64,000 bases of DNA from Plutella xylostella (Eukaryota; Arthropoda; Insecta; Lepidoptera; Plutellidae), in assembly GCF_932276165.1 (NCBI RefSeq), contig NC_063987.1, forward strand, positions 496,001-560,000, read 5' to 3'. A model generated the notes under the pieces. The model was given only the letters and a program-made list of their open reading frames with translations, was not told the DNA's origin and did no database searches. Below, in pieces: positions 49,290 to 63,759 of the stretch (its first letter is position 1; each line of letters opens with the position of its first letter). The position numbers and the translations under genes are program-made.

Positions 49290-50690
49290 ATTCGAGGTAA
49301 CAGTCGCTGTACCCTTCGCTATCTCGAATATGCAACGAGTTCGAGGCCCCCTACTGCAGATAGATGCCACCCACTCGGCCAGCGCACCCAATGAGGACAA
49401 CAAAGGTGTCATTACCCGACAGGCGTGCACATAATCAATCCTATCAGGCAACTCATTTGATAACTCTCTTATAAGAATTCATCAAACGCCTTATATGTTT
49501 CTCAGTGATTTCTCCATACGATCGATGCATTGGGTGAATTGCTTACTGTTTTCTTCCCAATGTCTTTGCAATTAAGAAAAGAACCTAAGTAACAAAGTTA
49601 AACTAAATACTTGAGTTGAGACCCATATCCCCTCTCAAATATGTGATCGATTAGAGCCCTCACTGTAGATCCTCACCGAATGTCCAGTCAAGCAGACACC
49701 ATCTACGACACAGGTATCATTATCCAATAGGCTTACACTATCAGTAGTCCTGTTGAACAACTCATTCGATAGCCCCCTTATAGAAGCTCACCAAATGCCC
49801 TATGTGCCTATCAGTGGTTTACCCGAATCGTTTTACTTTTCTACTTGGATTAACTCCACTTCAACACCTTCACAACACTTTTATCAACAGAATTTTGTAA
49901 GGTAAATTTAAGAATCCCTGGGTCTTATCACCTTCAGCATTTACTAAACCTACCTAGCTTTATGTAAACGTGTAAGCTATAGTGACAACAGGATAAAAGT
50001 TTATAAGAAAAACAAATAACTGAACGAAACTTTTAACGAAAAGAAATGCATCTCTGGAAGTACTTCTTAATTATAGCTTAGTTACGTAAATATTAATTAA
50101 TAAATTACGGCACACTAAAATTGTAACCAGTGGTAAGCGTAGACAAAGTATTCGAGATAACAGTCGTTGTGCCCTTCGCTACCTCGAACACGGAACAACT
50201 TCGAATCCCCCACTGCAGATTAATATCGCCCCACCAAACCAGCACTCCCGCGAAGGCGACAAAAGTATCATTATTCAAGAGGCTTGTATTTTTAGCCTAA
50301 TGAATAACTCATCTGATAGCCCCCTTATAGAAGCTCACCAGACGCTCTATATGTCTCACAGTACTTTCTTAGAACGATCGGCGCATTGAGTGACATTTAA
50401 ATTAGTTCCTCCTCAATGTCTTTGTGATTTATGCAAATCAATAATAACTCATTAATGAAAAATATTTGAGTTGAGATCCAAAGTCACACTATTCCCTTCT
50501 CAAATATGAGATCGTTGAAAGCCCGCACTGTAGACCATCGCAGAAAGTCTTAGTCGGTCGAGACAATAAAAACGACAAAGATATCATTATCCAATAAGCA
50601 ATGCTACTAGATAACTCATTTGATAGCCCCCTTATAGAAGCTCGGCAAATGTCTTATATGCCTATCAGTAGTTTATCCGAACTGTTCAGC
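49290..50690. repeat. Four diverged tandem copies in the giant element interior
   Basis: Copies at about 49290-49550, 49620-49835, 50150-50395 and 50465-50690 share blocks such as GATAGCCCCCTTATAGAAGC, TATCATTATCCAATA and CAGTCGTTGTGCCCTTCGCT. Copies 1 and 3, and 2 and 4, are most alike, which gives a higher-order period near 870 bp. Confidence 0.75.
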
Positions 50691-51537
50691 AGTAGGTATG
50701 TATTTAAAAACCATCACTTATCACCTTCACAAAAAAATATATATTATAAAATGTAATCTATCACGGTAAAGTTATTAAGTATAGGAAGAAGTACTCCAAA
50801 ACTACATTCCATTTCATTACCATACCAAAGTATAGTCACCGACATTAGCGCGCCCAAAAGTATAAAATTTACAGGGCCAATGAATAAATGACACGGTTAC
50901 ACGGTGTGACCATCATCACTGTACCTTCAGATAACCTGTACCTAAACTTAAATCCAAGTAGAAACTTATTTACTATCCCTCTTGTGTAAGTACACAACAC
51001 ACCCCCTTGATTTAAGAATTTATCCACTCTCCTAATCACTAATCATAATAACAATAATCCTATTCCAATCCATAACTTTTAGTTTAACCCAAAATCCTTT
51101 ACAAAATCAATTAGTTATTTAAAGGAGTGCAATGAGAATTTAAATCAGCTATACTCAACCTGCGGCCCGCGTACAATGACTTAAACGTGTTTGTGGCCCT
51201 TACATAAAAAAGGTTGAGTACCAATGATTTAAATGGTGTATCACCCCCAAAATTAAACAACTCTAAAATATTTATCTATGTTGATGAAATACTTAGGTAA
51301 GTTAGGCACATTCGTTCACTCCAAGACAGTCAAATTTAAAATGCATTCAAATTGTCAAATAACCTAAGCTCTTATCTATTCCTGTAGATGAATACTCTCA
51401 CCCCCACGTGTGTAACAACAGAACAATACTTAACCCACATTCACATCACGACCGTCTTTCCTATTTTATAGTATTGATTGACTCAATTCAATCACCTCAC
51501 TACACTCTCATTCATAAACATTCCTACATTTTTAAAC

Positions 51538-51940
51538 CATATTTACTAATTTTAAGACACACCCCCACTCTCATATGTCACCTATTCCTAAACACACCCT
51601 ACTGATGATGATGATGATTATAAAATTGGAGCAGCCCATATTTACTCACTTTAAGAGACACCCCCACTCTCTTATGTCACATATTCCTAAACACACCCTA
51701 CTGATGATGATGATGATTATAAAATTGGAGCAGCCCATATTTACTCACTTTAAGAGACACCCCCACTCTCTTATGTCACCTATTCGTAAACACCCCCTAT
51801 TGATGATGATGATGATGATTATAAAATTGGAGCAGCCCATATTTACTCACTTTAAGAGACACCCCCACTCTCTTATGTCACCTATTCGTAAACACCCCCT
51901 ACTGATGATGATGATGATGATTATAAAATCGGAGCAGCCC
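51538..51940. repeat. 100-bp minisatellite with embedded (GAT)n, four units
   Basis: Unit of 99-102 bp: ACACCCCCACTCTCTTATGT, CACCTATTC, AAACACC, then (GAT)4-5, TTATAAAATTGGAGCAGCCC and ATATTTACTCACTTTAAGAG. Length varies by the GAT count. The ORF 51575-51943 is its translation. A diverged single unit is seen near 52578-52720. Confidence 0.92.
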
Positions 51941-52167
51941 TAAGGATACCTATTCTGTGACATTTACCTAATATTATGTTGAACCGCCCGATGATTATGA
52001 ATCTTGGCCATCATAATCTAACACATCATTATAATCTAATACACATATTATAGTTTATAAAATATAGCATGAGCCCTTTAAAATATACCACGTTTGATTG
52101 ACAGATCTTCCTGGTAGATGACTATCGACAAATAATTGTAAAGTTTTACGTCGACTAAACCATTTGA

Positions 52168-52435
52168 TTACCGACATAGCTGTCAAAATATGCAAGCTGA
52201 AGTGGCAGTGGGCTGGTCATATCTGCCGAAGAACCGATAACCGTTGGGGTAGACGAGTTCTCAAGTGGAGACCACGAACAGGCAAGCGCAGCGTGGGACG
52301 CCCTCCTGCCCGCCGGACCGACGACCATAGGCGGGTGGCGGGTAGTGGTTGGATGAGGAAGGCCGAGGACCGAGTGTTGTGGCGCTCCTTGGGAGAGGCC
52401 TATGTCCAGCAGTGGACGATTATTGGCTGATGATG
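52168..52435 (+). mobile_element. 5'-truncated RTE-type LINE end with 11-bp target duplication
   Basis: Encodes the last part of an RTE-like ORF (KWQWAGHICRRTDNRWGRRV, GEAYVQQWTIIG) and ends in TGATGATG. AAACCATTTGA flanks it at 52157-52167 and 52436-52446. It inserted into the interior of the giant element, hence after or with its formation. Confidence 0.9.
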
Positions 52436-53084
52436 AAACCATTTGACTTTGACTTATGCCTGCTAAATAAAGTTGGGTTTCCCTTGAAAGCGAAGAAGTG
52501 ACAAATAAAATGTATGGATTTGACAGCTGTCATTCTAATCAAGCTATTTTTAAAGAACTGTAACATACATTCACTAGGCTCACCCCCACTATCTTATGCC
52601 TTCCAGCTTCCTCTCCTGGGAACAGTCCTAAACACCCCCTATATGTGATGACGACATTGAAGTAACCCTATGAATACCTATTTGTGTGTAACTTTTAATC
52701 TAATGATGTTACGGCCGATGATGATGATGAACCCAAGCCACCCTAATTTAACACATTGATAAAATCAGATATAAGTAAGTATGTAAATACGAACATAGTT
52801 TCCTTCACTAGCTCATTTTATTTACACCGTAATCTTATCATTCCTCTATCTCATAATATCCCTAATGTCGTGCACATTATTCACAATATCAATCCATACT
52901 CAATCGCACCTACACGCAATTAGCAATCCAGTACCTATACTATATGTAGCTAGCACGCACTCACGCGCAGCCTGTATTTAGGTATACACTGCAGGACACG
53001 AACCTCCTCCAATTCCCCAACAACAGAGAGCCACCTCCACAATCTCCATGCACATAAATTTAACACCACAACACACATTGAACA

Positions 53085-53165
53085 CCAAAAACCCGAGGAT
53101 CGAACTCGAGACAGTAGTCAAGGTCACTATCCACCACAACATTCGGTAGTGTAGCCAGCTAAGTA
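53085..53165 (-). repeat. SINE-like tRNA-head fragment, minus strand
   Basis: The minus strand reads CTCGAGTTCGATCCTCGGGT, a B-box arm; plus-strand CAAGGTCACTATCCACCACA and ATTCGGTAG match the head order of the 62-kb SINE. Confidence 0.5.
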
Positions 53166-55902
53166 TTTACATACATGTAGAAACATAAGATCATAATATC
53201 ATAACCTCTCTTTCTCCACATGCTAGGTATCGATTTCCCCTCCTAGTTCCAATTATATACCTAATTACCTATACCTGCGTATTAGCAAAACGCATACCTA
53301 CTACATACATGCCATTGAAGTAGGTACAACGAAAGGAGTGACATATCCACTGTACCCAACACACGAACAGTGCCTTCGGCATCGGCAAACAGCCACCGAC
53401 AACTGATCCCACTACATAATCTTTTAACCACGGTGACAAACACCTTAGTGACAATCACTGGAGCTGGGCAGCTGTTTGTCACTGACATTATAATAAGAAG
53501 TAACATTACCTATCATTGCCTAATTAAATAGGTACATACATGAAGGTCATTGAACCTGTACAAAACAGTCTTTAATTTTGTCGACACGAATGCGGTAACT
53601 ATATACATATTCAGTTAACCCCACGAAAGCTGAATATACTATTACTAAAATCCACAAAACTCATAACAATAATATTCGCTAAACTTATAACAGCCCTTTC
53701 CTTTGTCCGTAAGGTACCTACACGTCAGGTATCTAGAACTCACCTACATCCATACCAAATTCATGACACCAATCCCCTTCTATCGTGGGTAAAAGCATTT
53801 GTTAGTCGTACACCTCGAAATCACAAAATCCCTGCAGCCCCTCACCCATTCGCATCTCGCCGCGATATCAAAATTTATGAATAGATTTTTATTCATGTAG
53901 TATAATTTTTGATCGCTACTGACAATTGTCTGAAATAATAATAGTAGATTTACTTTCCTGCCTGTCTTCACTGTAGTCGCTTTTCACCTTGATAGATATT
54001 TGTTTGTAATGCATTATTAGGTACATATCGCGATATTTCTTTTACACTACAAGAATATGCGACCCAAATAAGATGCGACATAAAATACTTACTTGCTATT
54101 CAAAATATATGCAGCTTAATAAATAAGCTATTGATAATACATGCTACATAAAATTTTGCTACTGTTGTGAAAATCTGTTAAAAATATATGCTAGTAACAA
54201 AATATACTACCGATATTATACGCTACAACAAAAAACGCTATCGCGGCGAAACGCGAACAGGTGAAAAGCCACAAGGACTCCCCGACCTCGAGGTATACGA
54301 CCAACAAATGGGTAAAAGTCACCTTGACATAAGACCCAACACTAATCCTATCTTTTCTATGCTGGCAAAATTTATTTGTCATACATAACTAATTCTCATT
54401 ACACCCCTTTCTCTAGCGTTGAAAGTATAAATATATCAGCATATAAACATACACCAAACCTATAACAACACTCTTCCTTTATGGTTTAATTAAACCCACA
54501 TAACGGACTACCTAAATAAATGAGTAAGAAAATAAAATTATACAATGCAAAATATTTTAATATGTATACCAGCGCCACCTGTGTTAAAACTCTTGAACTG
54601 CAATTAATCATTGATATCTACAGGTAATCAGGTTCGAACATCAAATACAGCTAGCTAACTTCTTCCTGTTGTATCCTTATTTACCTTTTATTTAAAGGTA
54701 AGTAGAAGTATAAAATAACAGTAGACAGACAGTACACTTGGAATTAAACCTAAAATCGGATGCACACAATCAAAATAAATTTGCCATGAGTAGATATATC
54801 TCATCCGCCGCTGTGAAACTGACACTTATTAAAATGTGTCTACTATCTACCTATAATATGTGTATATGTATGTATAAATAACAAAAAATCTATTCCCTAG
54901 ACAATCGTAGTCGTAGAAAAAATTAAATAGGTAAACAAGTACTTAGGTACTTACTAAAGTTTGCATTCACCAAAACATCTGTTAGTTATAGCTACCTACC
55001 ACGCTAACTTCGAACGGTCTTTGACCTTACTAGTTTATCCTCGTTTACTTAGTAGGTACCTACTTTATTTTACTATAGGTACCCCTTTTCCTTTATTAAT
55101 TTAATGAAATAATTACAGAAAATGACGCAACATCCATGCGCCAAACCTACCAGTTTCAAGTGCACCATGGTAAGATCGGTATAAATGAACCATGTAAAGT
55201 GTGCGCAGCTTCTAAATCACAATGTCATGTCTTTACCAAAATAATAATGACAGGACGCTACCTATAACCTATTTGATTGTTTTACTAATGCATTTGTAGG
55301 CAACCTACACGTATTTTAAGCACACTAAGTTTGAATGCAACAATTTGTATACAATAGGGTAAAAGTACCACATATCGGCACTTCAAATGTTTCAAGCAAA
55401 ATGTATACAAGTATACAAATATTATGCTAAGTTTTTTTTTTTTTTTTTTTTATGTAAAGGGTAAAGTTACCAGTTATTGACCTTTTAAATGGTTCAAACA
55501 AAATGTATTACCTAAGTGTACACATTATATTATTATTATTTTTTTTTCCTCTAAATGCCTATTTTATTGTACGCCTACACATATGATTTTTCTATTAACG
55601 TTTTCTCTCAATCTCCTTCCGTTTCACGGCAACAATTGTAGGCTAAAAGCCTTTTAAGTTTTTGAATAATGCAACACACAAATAAAATAACGTTCCTAAT
55701 AACCCGATCCTGTTTCTAATAATTCTGATCACCCTATCCTGGTCTACGGCATCTCAATTGTAATATACCCCCCCCTGTAGTGACTCTCTTCGGACTCTAA
55801 CCTACCTATTTGAGACGTATTTTTCGCCCTAACTAAACTGAAACGAACTGAAGAGAAGTTTTGTAACGGTATACGTGTTTTGCATTATTCGTTTGGCCAA
55901 TA

Positions 55903-55957
55903 CGTGATCGTCTAGTCTAGCGGTTAGGACTCTACATTGCCGAAGTAACTCAAGTTC
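55903..55957 (+). other. tRNA-His-like relic lacking the anticodon, right LTR
   Basis: Same sequence as the relic in the left LTR. Confidence 0.6.
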
Positions 55958-56337
55958 TTTTAGGAGGTTGAGAGAATCCCTACCCTAGCACAAATCCCTA
56001 GAACCCTAGTTCATAATCCCTAGTTTATCTAATTTTTAGGACAACAGAACAAAGCTCAAGCAATAGTTATTTCTTAAAAAATATACATAATTGAGAGTGA
56101 TTTAAAAATATATATTATATATATATATATAAAAAAAGGGTTTTTAATTTGAATAGAAGGTGCGCCCCGCCTCGCACACCCTATGAAGGACGACCAGATC
56201 CGTCCACCAGACCCATCTACCTTCTCTAGCCCACTGGCTCTATTCAAACTGTTTTTTTGTCAGTCAGTCCCTAGGAAAGGATCTATTGATTGGGATCCAG
56301 ATGATGTTAATAATATTTTATTCAGCTTCACAATTCA

Positions 56338-56773
56338 GCACGGATATCTCCTGAACCTACTCTTGTATTTTCGACACGGATATTCCCTGAGTCTACTTAT
56401 ACATTTATTCGACACGGATATTTCCTGAGTCTACTTAATAATGTGTAATAGTTATTCGGCACGGATAGTTCCTGAGCCTACTTCTGTATCCATAATATGC
56501 AATAATTATTCGGCACGGATATTTCCTGAGCCTACTCTTGTATTTTCGACACGGATATTCCCTGAGTCTACTTATACATTTATTCGACACGGATATTTCC
56601 TGAGTCTACTTAATAATGTGTAATAGTTATTTGGCACGGATATCTTATGTATCCATAATGTGTAATAGTTATTCGGCACGGATATTTCCTGAGCCTACTC
56701 TTGTATTTTCGACACGGATATTCCCTGAGTCTACTTATACATTTATTCGACACGGATATTTCCTGAGTCTACT
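56338..56773. repeat. CACGGATATTTCCTGAG minisatellite, 11 copies, right LTR
   Basis: Same array, same copy number and order as at 44781-45216. Equal copy number in a tandem array supports very recent common origin of the two LTRs. Confidence 0.9.
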
Positions 56774-59700
56774 CATGTGTATCGTCACAGTACAATGTCT
56801 TCCAATAATGGACATAATTAGAATATAATTACTATCTCCCATTTCAGCTTGTGTCAAGAGCAATCACTCAAATGTATCTCTATATTGTAGATCTCAGAGT
56901 TATGTGACAATTAATATTTTATCGATGCTGGCTTGTGTCTACCATGGTACCTACAAGTTGTTCGAGGTGGTTTCCCTGCCTCTAATTAACTTCATCACAG
57001 TCAAGCACAACATTACTTATTAATAACTAACTGTCATCATCTCCTCCTGTATATAGTATGTATATTGGTCAGTTTGTAAGAAGAATCCAATTCAGCAACT
57101 GCTTTCCTTTACCCAAGCTGATAAGAAGTCATTTCAATTTATTTATCGGTAGTAAGTAACTCATGTACTATGAAAATATTTTCCTATCTTATTCAAAACT
57201 TAGTAAATTTTATTTAGAATAGAATACAGTTGAAACTCTTATGGTCGCCAATCGCCTCAAAGACTCTAATTATAAATTTTGTTTAATATTATCAACATCT
57301 TATCCAAACCCAAATCAATAATTATTTATATTAGCAGAATTAAAGGAGAATAATAAGTATAATAAATTATTACTAATCACTTAATATGTAAAAGTTGTCA
57401 TGGTCACAGTCAATAATATATAGCCAATGATACCCATTTAACCTTCAAAAGTAAAATTGCATGAATATTCACTATGGAAATATTTATTTTATCTTTTCCA
57501 AATATTTCAGTTAACTTAAAATAGTGTTAGTGCTCCTATGGCCGCCATCCAACACATTGACCCTACGGGTATAAGTATCTAATTGAAGGTATTTATTTTA
57601 TTTAATCAGACAAGTAGATAACTTTAGTAAAAGTAAAGTTGGTGCTCAACTAGGTCGGAAACTGACTCATTGACCCTATTATTTATTAATTTTGTTTAAT
57701 ATTCTTAACATCTTTTCCAAAGCAAAATCAATCTTTATTTATATTAATAAAAGGGTATAATGCAGGTTTTTAAGTATTATAAATTATCATTAACTTGCTG
57801 AATTTATAAGAATTGTCTTAGTCACAGTCAGTCAGGTACAAGTTATGGCCAATATAACCATTGAATAAAAGGAATACTTACTAAATTACATGAATTCTAT
57901 TCTGTTTTCTGATACATAACTAGTAATTGAGGTACTGAAGTAAATACCTATTGAATTCCAATAAAGCAACCTTTACATACTTAGGTGGGTAAGTAAGTAC
58001 CACAATCATACCTATCACATATGTAGATCAGTAAGAAGCCTAGATTCACTAAGCATACATACATCAATAACATTCACCACACATGAGATACAAAAGGATA
58101 GCTTGTTTTCCCCTAAAATTCAATAACCTACTCTCCCACAGCCTAAACCTAACTGCTTAGCATCTAAGTGGTTTGAAGATGAAATGCATTTTATACAAAC
58201 CCACATTTTACACAATGTTCCTAGTATCAAGTACCTAGTAAGTAAGTATAACACTGGTGTCCCTTAAATGTTTGTTGGTTTTGTTGCTGCCTAATTGTTA
58301 AGTATGTTTTTTCTTTTATGATAAACAATACTTCAAATACCTGAATTTACCAAGTGTAGCTAAACCCATAATAAAACCATAGAGAATCATTAAACTAGTG
58401 AATCACACAAGTACACACAATAATTATTCAAGTAGAAACATAGTATTTTATGAAAATATGGTCCGGCCAATTTTCATCCCGGTGGAAAAATGTTTAAAAT
58501 CATTTCAAATATTAAGAATACAAGTAATAAGTAATGTTTATAATAACCACTCTTAGAGAATCAAAGTAGGTTGAGCTAGCTGTAGATTTTAAATTACTTA
58601 AGTACTAAATAGAAATGCTGATTCAAATAAGAATATAATTTTGCTAAATAGATTCATAGCTTAATATGAATAACCTGAAGCATATTCTTCATTCTGGTTT
58701 CAAGACTGAATAGATAAGTACATGCTTACATGAGAACTAGATGGAGTTGGTAGAAATAAGTTTATATTGTGTATCTCAGGAGATAAGTAAATAAGTACCG
58801 ACTACCTAGGAATATGAATCTTTTTGTAACCTAAACAATTTCAGAATGATCTAATATGTTACCTAATAGATTTACTTAAATTGCAAGCACTTATCACTGA
58901 ATAGGATTCCACATAATTATGTTATATATCTGATGAATCATCCATTATTATTACTTAGGTACTTATTCAGATTGTTGTGCAAGCCTAGTAAGTTTGTAAA
59001 CCAAATATGTTGGAACATAGGTTATGATCCACCACAATGAAACATAGGTACATCTAATGGTCTGTATTATGCTAATTACTGTTCTTTACTGGGTATGCAA
59101 AGACTGCTGGGTGAAACAATTTCAGGTAGATAGATTGCTGTGAGTAAAAGTAACATACTTAAATACTTGACTCATTAGCCATCATCTCAATAGAACATAC
59201 TATTCAATATCTGTACTATATTGATATAAGTAACTAAGTTTATTCCTTCCAGGTAAACAAACATAGCTTGATGAAACAAGTGGGGTAATTTTCCCATAGT
59301 CGAATGTACTTATGCTTGTAAATTGATTGTTTTATGTGATAGAATCTTTAAGGCTGATTGATGAAGTAAAAGGTGGTTTCCTTGGGTCTCTCCTAATAAA
59401 CCTAGGTACCCTAGCAGCCTTCAATTTCAAAATGGCCAAGAAGCTTAACAATAAATAATGGGGAACAAGTGGATTTTAGGTTATGGAAATATTTGAATTT
59501 TGAAACCAGAACAAAATAAATAGATATTTTGATATTATGAATGGAGTGGAATATAGATAATAATATGCTGTGATACCTCGAAATAGTGGTTATTATAAAA
59601 TCCAATCGACACTTAGCTGAGGTTCCTTGTTGCGCCGCCGCCGGCTGGTCGAAGCTGCAATCCACCGTATCCACACACTTATAAAAATACATTCTCTATC

Positions 59701-59796
59701 CCCTTTTCCCTTTAAATAAAACTCTAAAATGCAAAGGCTTGATGTTATCACACGAAATCCCGCGGGAAGACCAAGGGCGAGTTTTCTTCCCGAAAT

Positions 59797-59807
59797 CTAT
59801 TTATAGC
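59797..59807 (-). promoter_or_regulatory. TATA box in the right giant LTR (minus strand)
   Basis: Minus-strand GCTATAAATAG, the counterpart of 48240-48250; in minus orientation this would be the active promoter copy. Confidence 0.5.
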
Positions 59808-60527
59808 CTCTCCTGACCATCGACTCCCTTTTTCTTTTTTTTTCTTTTCTTTTCCGGTTCATCCATCGAACTTTATCGATTCAACTCCATCCCCAAGATC
59901 CTAGACTACAGGTGGCGCCACTGAGCTAGACAATAACACAACTATTAAATATTTTTAAGGTAATAAACCGATGGACTATTGTTCTATAATTATTGATAAT
60001 TAATATTATTATTATTTAACTAGTATTTACTAATTTCAAGTCCTGATTCGATTAATTAGAACTAAAAGATACTCAGTTGAGCGTCAAGGAGGCGTAGTAC
60101 GTAAAGTGTCGCGTAAATTAGTGTTGTGCAAATCTGATCCTCATAATAATAACTTATCACTATGGCGTCATTCATTTCAATAATCAAACAATAATTAACA
60201 GAGCCGTATAAACGGTTGAAACATAATATAACCGAATCTAGTATGATATCTCTTTAAACTCTAAGCGTCAACAATAAGACTTGTACTTATTCTAGGTATC
60301 TGTCGATTCGAACGACACAACACCCCCCAAACATTACCATATAAGGAAATGCGTCATCGAGTCTAACCCAATAGATGGCACTAGTGTGGCATTTCTACAT
60401 CTCGGTATGGTTGTGTTTTCCAACCAGCGTATAGTCTTATTTTGCTTATAATAAAAATTTCGCCCATCTATACATAAATATTGTAATAATGTATAAGTCT
60501 GCTACGGACGGACTATGTTCCGTTACA

Positions 60528-62040
60528 ACACACCAGTTTCGACTCTTTACGTCAGTCAAAAGGTTGAAATTCGTATATCAATACGTCAATTTTAAACCTA
60601 TTGTAAAGTGTCAAAAAGCTCTATGAATTTGGGGGTTAATCTTTGATCTAGACATTTCTAGCACAGTTAAAGAAGCTCTTTTCTGGACGCTTCCGTGCTT
60701 CGGACGGCACGCTAAGCCGTGTGTCCCGGTTGCTGCCTCGGCATCAGTCGTTAAGCCTAGTCAGAGGCCTTCGGGCGGCTTGAAATCTTCTGACATTCGG
60801 GTTGCCCACTTACTCACTGCCCACTCTCAGCACAAGCTTGCTTGTGTTGGAGTCCACCAACCTGCACAAGGCCAGCGTGGTGGACTAGGCCTAAACCCTT
60901 CCTTTATCCCCCTTAAACCCCACCTCTCTCTGCACGATGAACATTTCCTTAATTAATAAGTACTCTACAGTGAGTTGTGTTCAATTCAACTATTTCATAT
61001 AACAACTTTAAGAGAACTAATACGGTCCTTATGGAGCTGTAAACATGGAGTAACAGCCAACTATCATCTCAAATTGCAAATTGCTTCTCTCCGTAATGGT
61101 ACTCGTATGTTCCACGGTAGATAGGTACTAGGCTTCCTAGACTAGGGTACCTAGGCTATAAAATGTTTTAGTAATCCAACGGAAGCCCTGTGATACTCAT
61201 GTGATATTTTCCAATAGGAAATAATAAATAGGTATGTAACCCCATTCCATTCATATTATGTAATTAAACCTAAAAAAACCCACCATGAACTGAACTATAG
61301 AACTATAAATTGAGCACTTAAAACTACATATTATTATATAAGTAATAATAATCAATGTTTTTAAAATTATAATAAAATTCGTGGATTCCGTAATTATTTT
61401 TAAATGCCTATGTAAGTAATTATATTTATTTAAAAGAACGTTACCTAAAATACGTAAATATGTATTTACGACGAGCCATGTTTTATCCCGTAAGACCAAG
61501 ATTCAGCCATTTCAATTCGGAATATAAACGAAACAGAGCATTTGTTATCATGAACAAATATCACACATATATTAGGTAACTCACATGTTATATCATAATT
61601 ATCTGCGGGAGAAACTTTTATGTACGAATTATGAGAAATTATTTATACTAAGGTAATTTTTGCCTGGGAATTCCTGAATAAAACCAGATAGAATACCTAA
61701 GTATACTGTGTTAACCTAGTTGACATCACAAAACACACTACTAGCTTACTACATGCTAAATTAAATTGTACAGCCGTTTTCCCGTGAAGAATAACATCAT
61801 TGACACAATCAGTTATTGAATAATTCGGCGTATTTCACACCCTTATGACCGTATAAAAGTTTTGGGATAACGATATTGTTATGCTGCGTTCTCAGGAGAA
61901 GTTTTTAGTTCCGTGAGAGCTATAACAGTCTCCAGACCAGTCCTTGTGCAGGATAAATCCCATATGAGCCAAAATTAGGTATTCTTACTATGTATATTTA
62001 AGCTATAACTGTGTGTATATTATGCACAATAGAAATACTA
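60528..62040. other. Right flank of the giant element
   Basis: Begins ACAC, the right target duplication. The repeat copy at 60655-60960 is listed separately. The remainder is AT-rich; the ORF at 61251-61499 has no recognisable domain. Confidence 0.4.
60655..60960 (+). repeat. Interspersed repeat copy shared with 18.2-18.4 kb
   Basis: GC-rich block with GCTTCCGTGCTTCGGACGGC, GTCCCGGTTGCTGCCTCGGC, GAGTCCACCAACCTGCACAA and GGCCAGCGTGGTGGACTAGG, ending in C-rich AAACCCCACCTCTCTCTGC. The first part matches the copy at 18236-18440 in inverse orientation. Confidence 0.55.
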
Positions 62041-62302
62041 TTTTTTTTTTTAATATAAATATGTGGGGACATCTCACACACGGCCATCCGACCCAAGCTA
62101 GGCAGAACCTGTGTTATGGGTGTCGGACAGCTGATATATCTACACAAATACATAGATAGATAGATACTAAATATAAATATCAACACCCAAGACCCGAGTA
62201 CAAATATCTGTCTTTAAACAAATATCTGCCCCAGCCGGGAATCGAACCCGGGACCTTCGGCATAGCAGTCAGGGCCACTAACCACTACGCCATTCGGTCG
62301 TC
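62041..62302 (-). repeat. tRNA-headed SINE, best copy in the window, minus strand
   Basis: The minus strand begins CGACCGAATGGCGTAGTGGT (A-box head), has GGTCCCGGGTTCGATTCCCG (B box) and ends in an A tail (T11 on the plus strand at 62041). Length about 260 bp. The body contains CAGCTGATATAT and ATGTCCCCACATATTT blocks. Confidence 0.8.
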
Positions 62303-63759
62303 TATATTGGTTGTATTGCTCCCTAATTCTGTAACTGCACCAGGTATCTTAGAATAAATGAATACATTTGGTGTCGGCTTTTTGTAACTGGAACTTTTTC
62401 ATTGGTCGTGAGTGTAGAAGTAGAATAGGCTATGAAATTCTTTTAAATATGAGATTTATTCGACCATCACTTTCAATTTGCAAAATCGTCGCTCGACATC
62501 GTTATTCGATTCACTGGATCGAATTTACATATCGACTCTTGAATTTACGAAATACCTACGTGCCCAGAAAAATATGTGCCTAGTCCTAGTGCCAACTATT
62601 CTTCTGAACTTAGTGAGTCTAACAACGCTAGGGTAAAAGATGTGAGATAAATTTTATTGAGTTTTCTTAGCCATTGTAAAATCAAATTGTAGTCCAAAAA
62701 CAACTCAAGAGTATGATCTTTCTACATTGATACGGCTTCGTCTTTGTATAATCTCTTTTTGTTATTTGGTTCAAAATTGAAAAGCATTCATGCCTAAAAA
62801 TAAATTGAGTCGCCTTCTTCCGTAAAATGTACCTACGTAGCGACGACCTCAAGGGATTATCCCAACAATATCAGTTAATTCAAATGTTCTTGCAAAAGAA
62901 ACAGGGAGTTTTTTTAACATCGTTACCTCGAGGACGCTACTGATGGCCTACAAAATTAATTAAGTAGTCGGAAATAATTATAATAATCTACCTACATAAA
63001 GCTGAATTAATTAAAAAAAGGAAAAGAAAAATTCTGTAAACGTGTCGGAAATATACAGACAGACTTTGTTTCATGTTTCAGGAAAATATGGAAGCTAATG
63101 AGCCTGAATCAATTTTGATGCAAAGTTTAAAGGAACAACTTTATTTTTGCGCATCTTAAGATACCTGCAAGCATCACACCTTCGACAGTAGTACCAAATC
63201 TTACGAGTAAGTGTAGGTTAGAGTAACACTGCCAGCGACCCATCAAATTGAATTTACCTGAAACAAAACAACATCAGAATTATGGCGTGTACATATACAT
63301 GTAGTATCTTAGTTAGGTGCATGTGCATGTAAAGTAGCATGTGTAATTGTGTAGATAGGTTTAATTTCATTTAATTTATTTAATTTCAATTGTATTATTC
63401 TGTAAACAATGTATCGTAAATATATGATTATTGAATAACTATTTATTATGAACTAGTATGGGTTGCTGCCAATTATCTAATTATTGTAATTAATTCTTTG
63501 AGGAAAGCATTAAGGGAGTAAAACTAATGTTGTATTTAGTAATTAAGAATTGTGTTATTTAAGGTTTACTGCTGTGATTATCCCATAAATAAATAAATGT
63601 ACCTATTATGTCAATATTTAAAATTTGCATAAGTACGTAGAAAATTAGAAAAAGCGACCATACAACTCTACACTTTCCCAACATAAATACATAATTTTAT
63701 TATTGTCTGGTCTCTCACATGCCTAATTTGGAATTGGGATGTAGTGAGCAATCCTGCTA
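62303..63759. other. Region with no supported gene
   Basis: AT-rich DNA. The ORF at 62368-62583 lacks recognisable domains. Confidence 0.4.

Larger units (their letters stand above)
48971..55758. other. Interior of the giant LTR element, non-coding
   Basis: 6.8 kb with no recognisable gag, protease, RT or integrase on either strand. It contains a 55-bp duplication next to the LTR, four diverged repeats of about 200-250 bp (49.3-50.7 kb), a 100-bp minisatellite (51.5-51.9 kb), a LINE fragment with its own target duplication (52168-52435), a SINE-like fragment (53085-53165) and a T run near 55434. No primer-binding site starting TGG was found beside either LTR. Confidence 0.7.
44201..60527 (-). 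mobile_element. LARD-like giant LTR retrotransposon derivative, 16.3 kb, non-coding
   Basis: Two direct repeats of about 4.77 kb (44201-48970 and 55759-60527) have TGTAA...TTACA ends, that is TG..CA with inverted 5-bp termini. ACAC precedes the left one (44197-44200) and follows the right one (60528-60531), the expected 4-bp target duplication. The 6.8-kb interior has no gag or pol. Minus orientation is inferred from a TATA box in the LTR and from a G-rich TTTAGGGGGTGGT directly before TGTAAC at 48970. Large non-coding elements of this type (LARDs) are known from plants and must use proteins from other elements. The alternative is an assembly or segmental duplication; the matched ends and flanks argue against it. 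Confidence 0.72.
55759..60527 (-). repeat. Giant LTR, right copy (5' LTR in minus orientation)
   Basis: 4769 bp; same content and order as the left copy. If the element reads on the minus strand, this is the 5' LTR that would drive transcription towards lower coordinates. Confidence 0.78.
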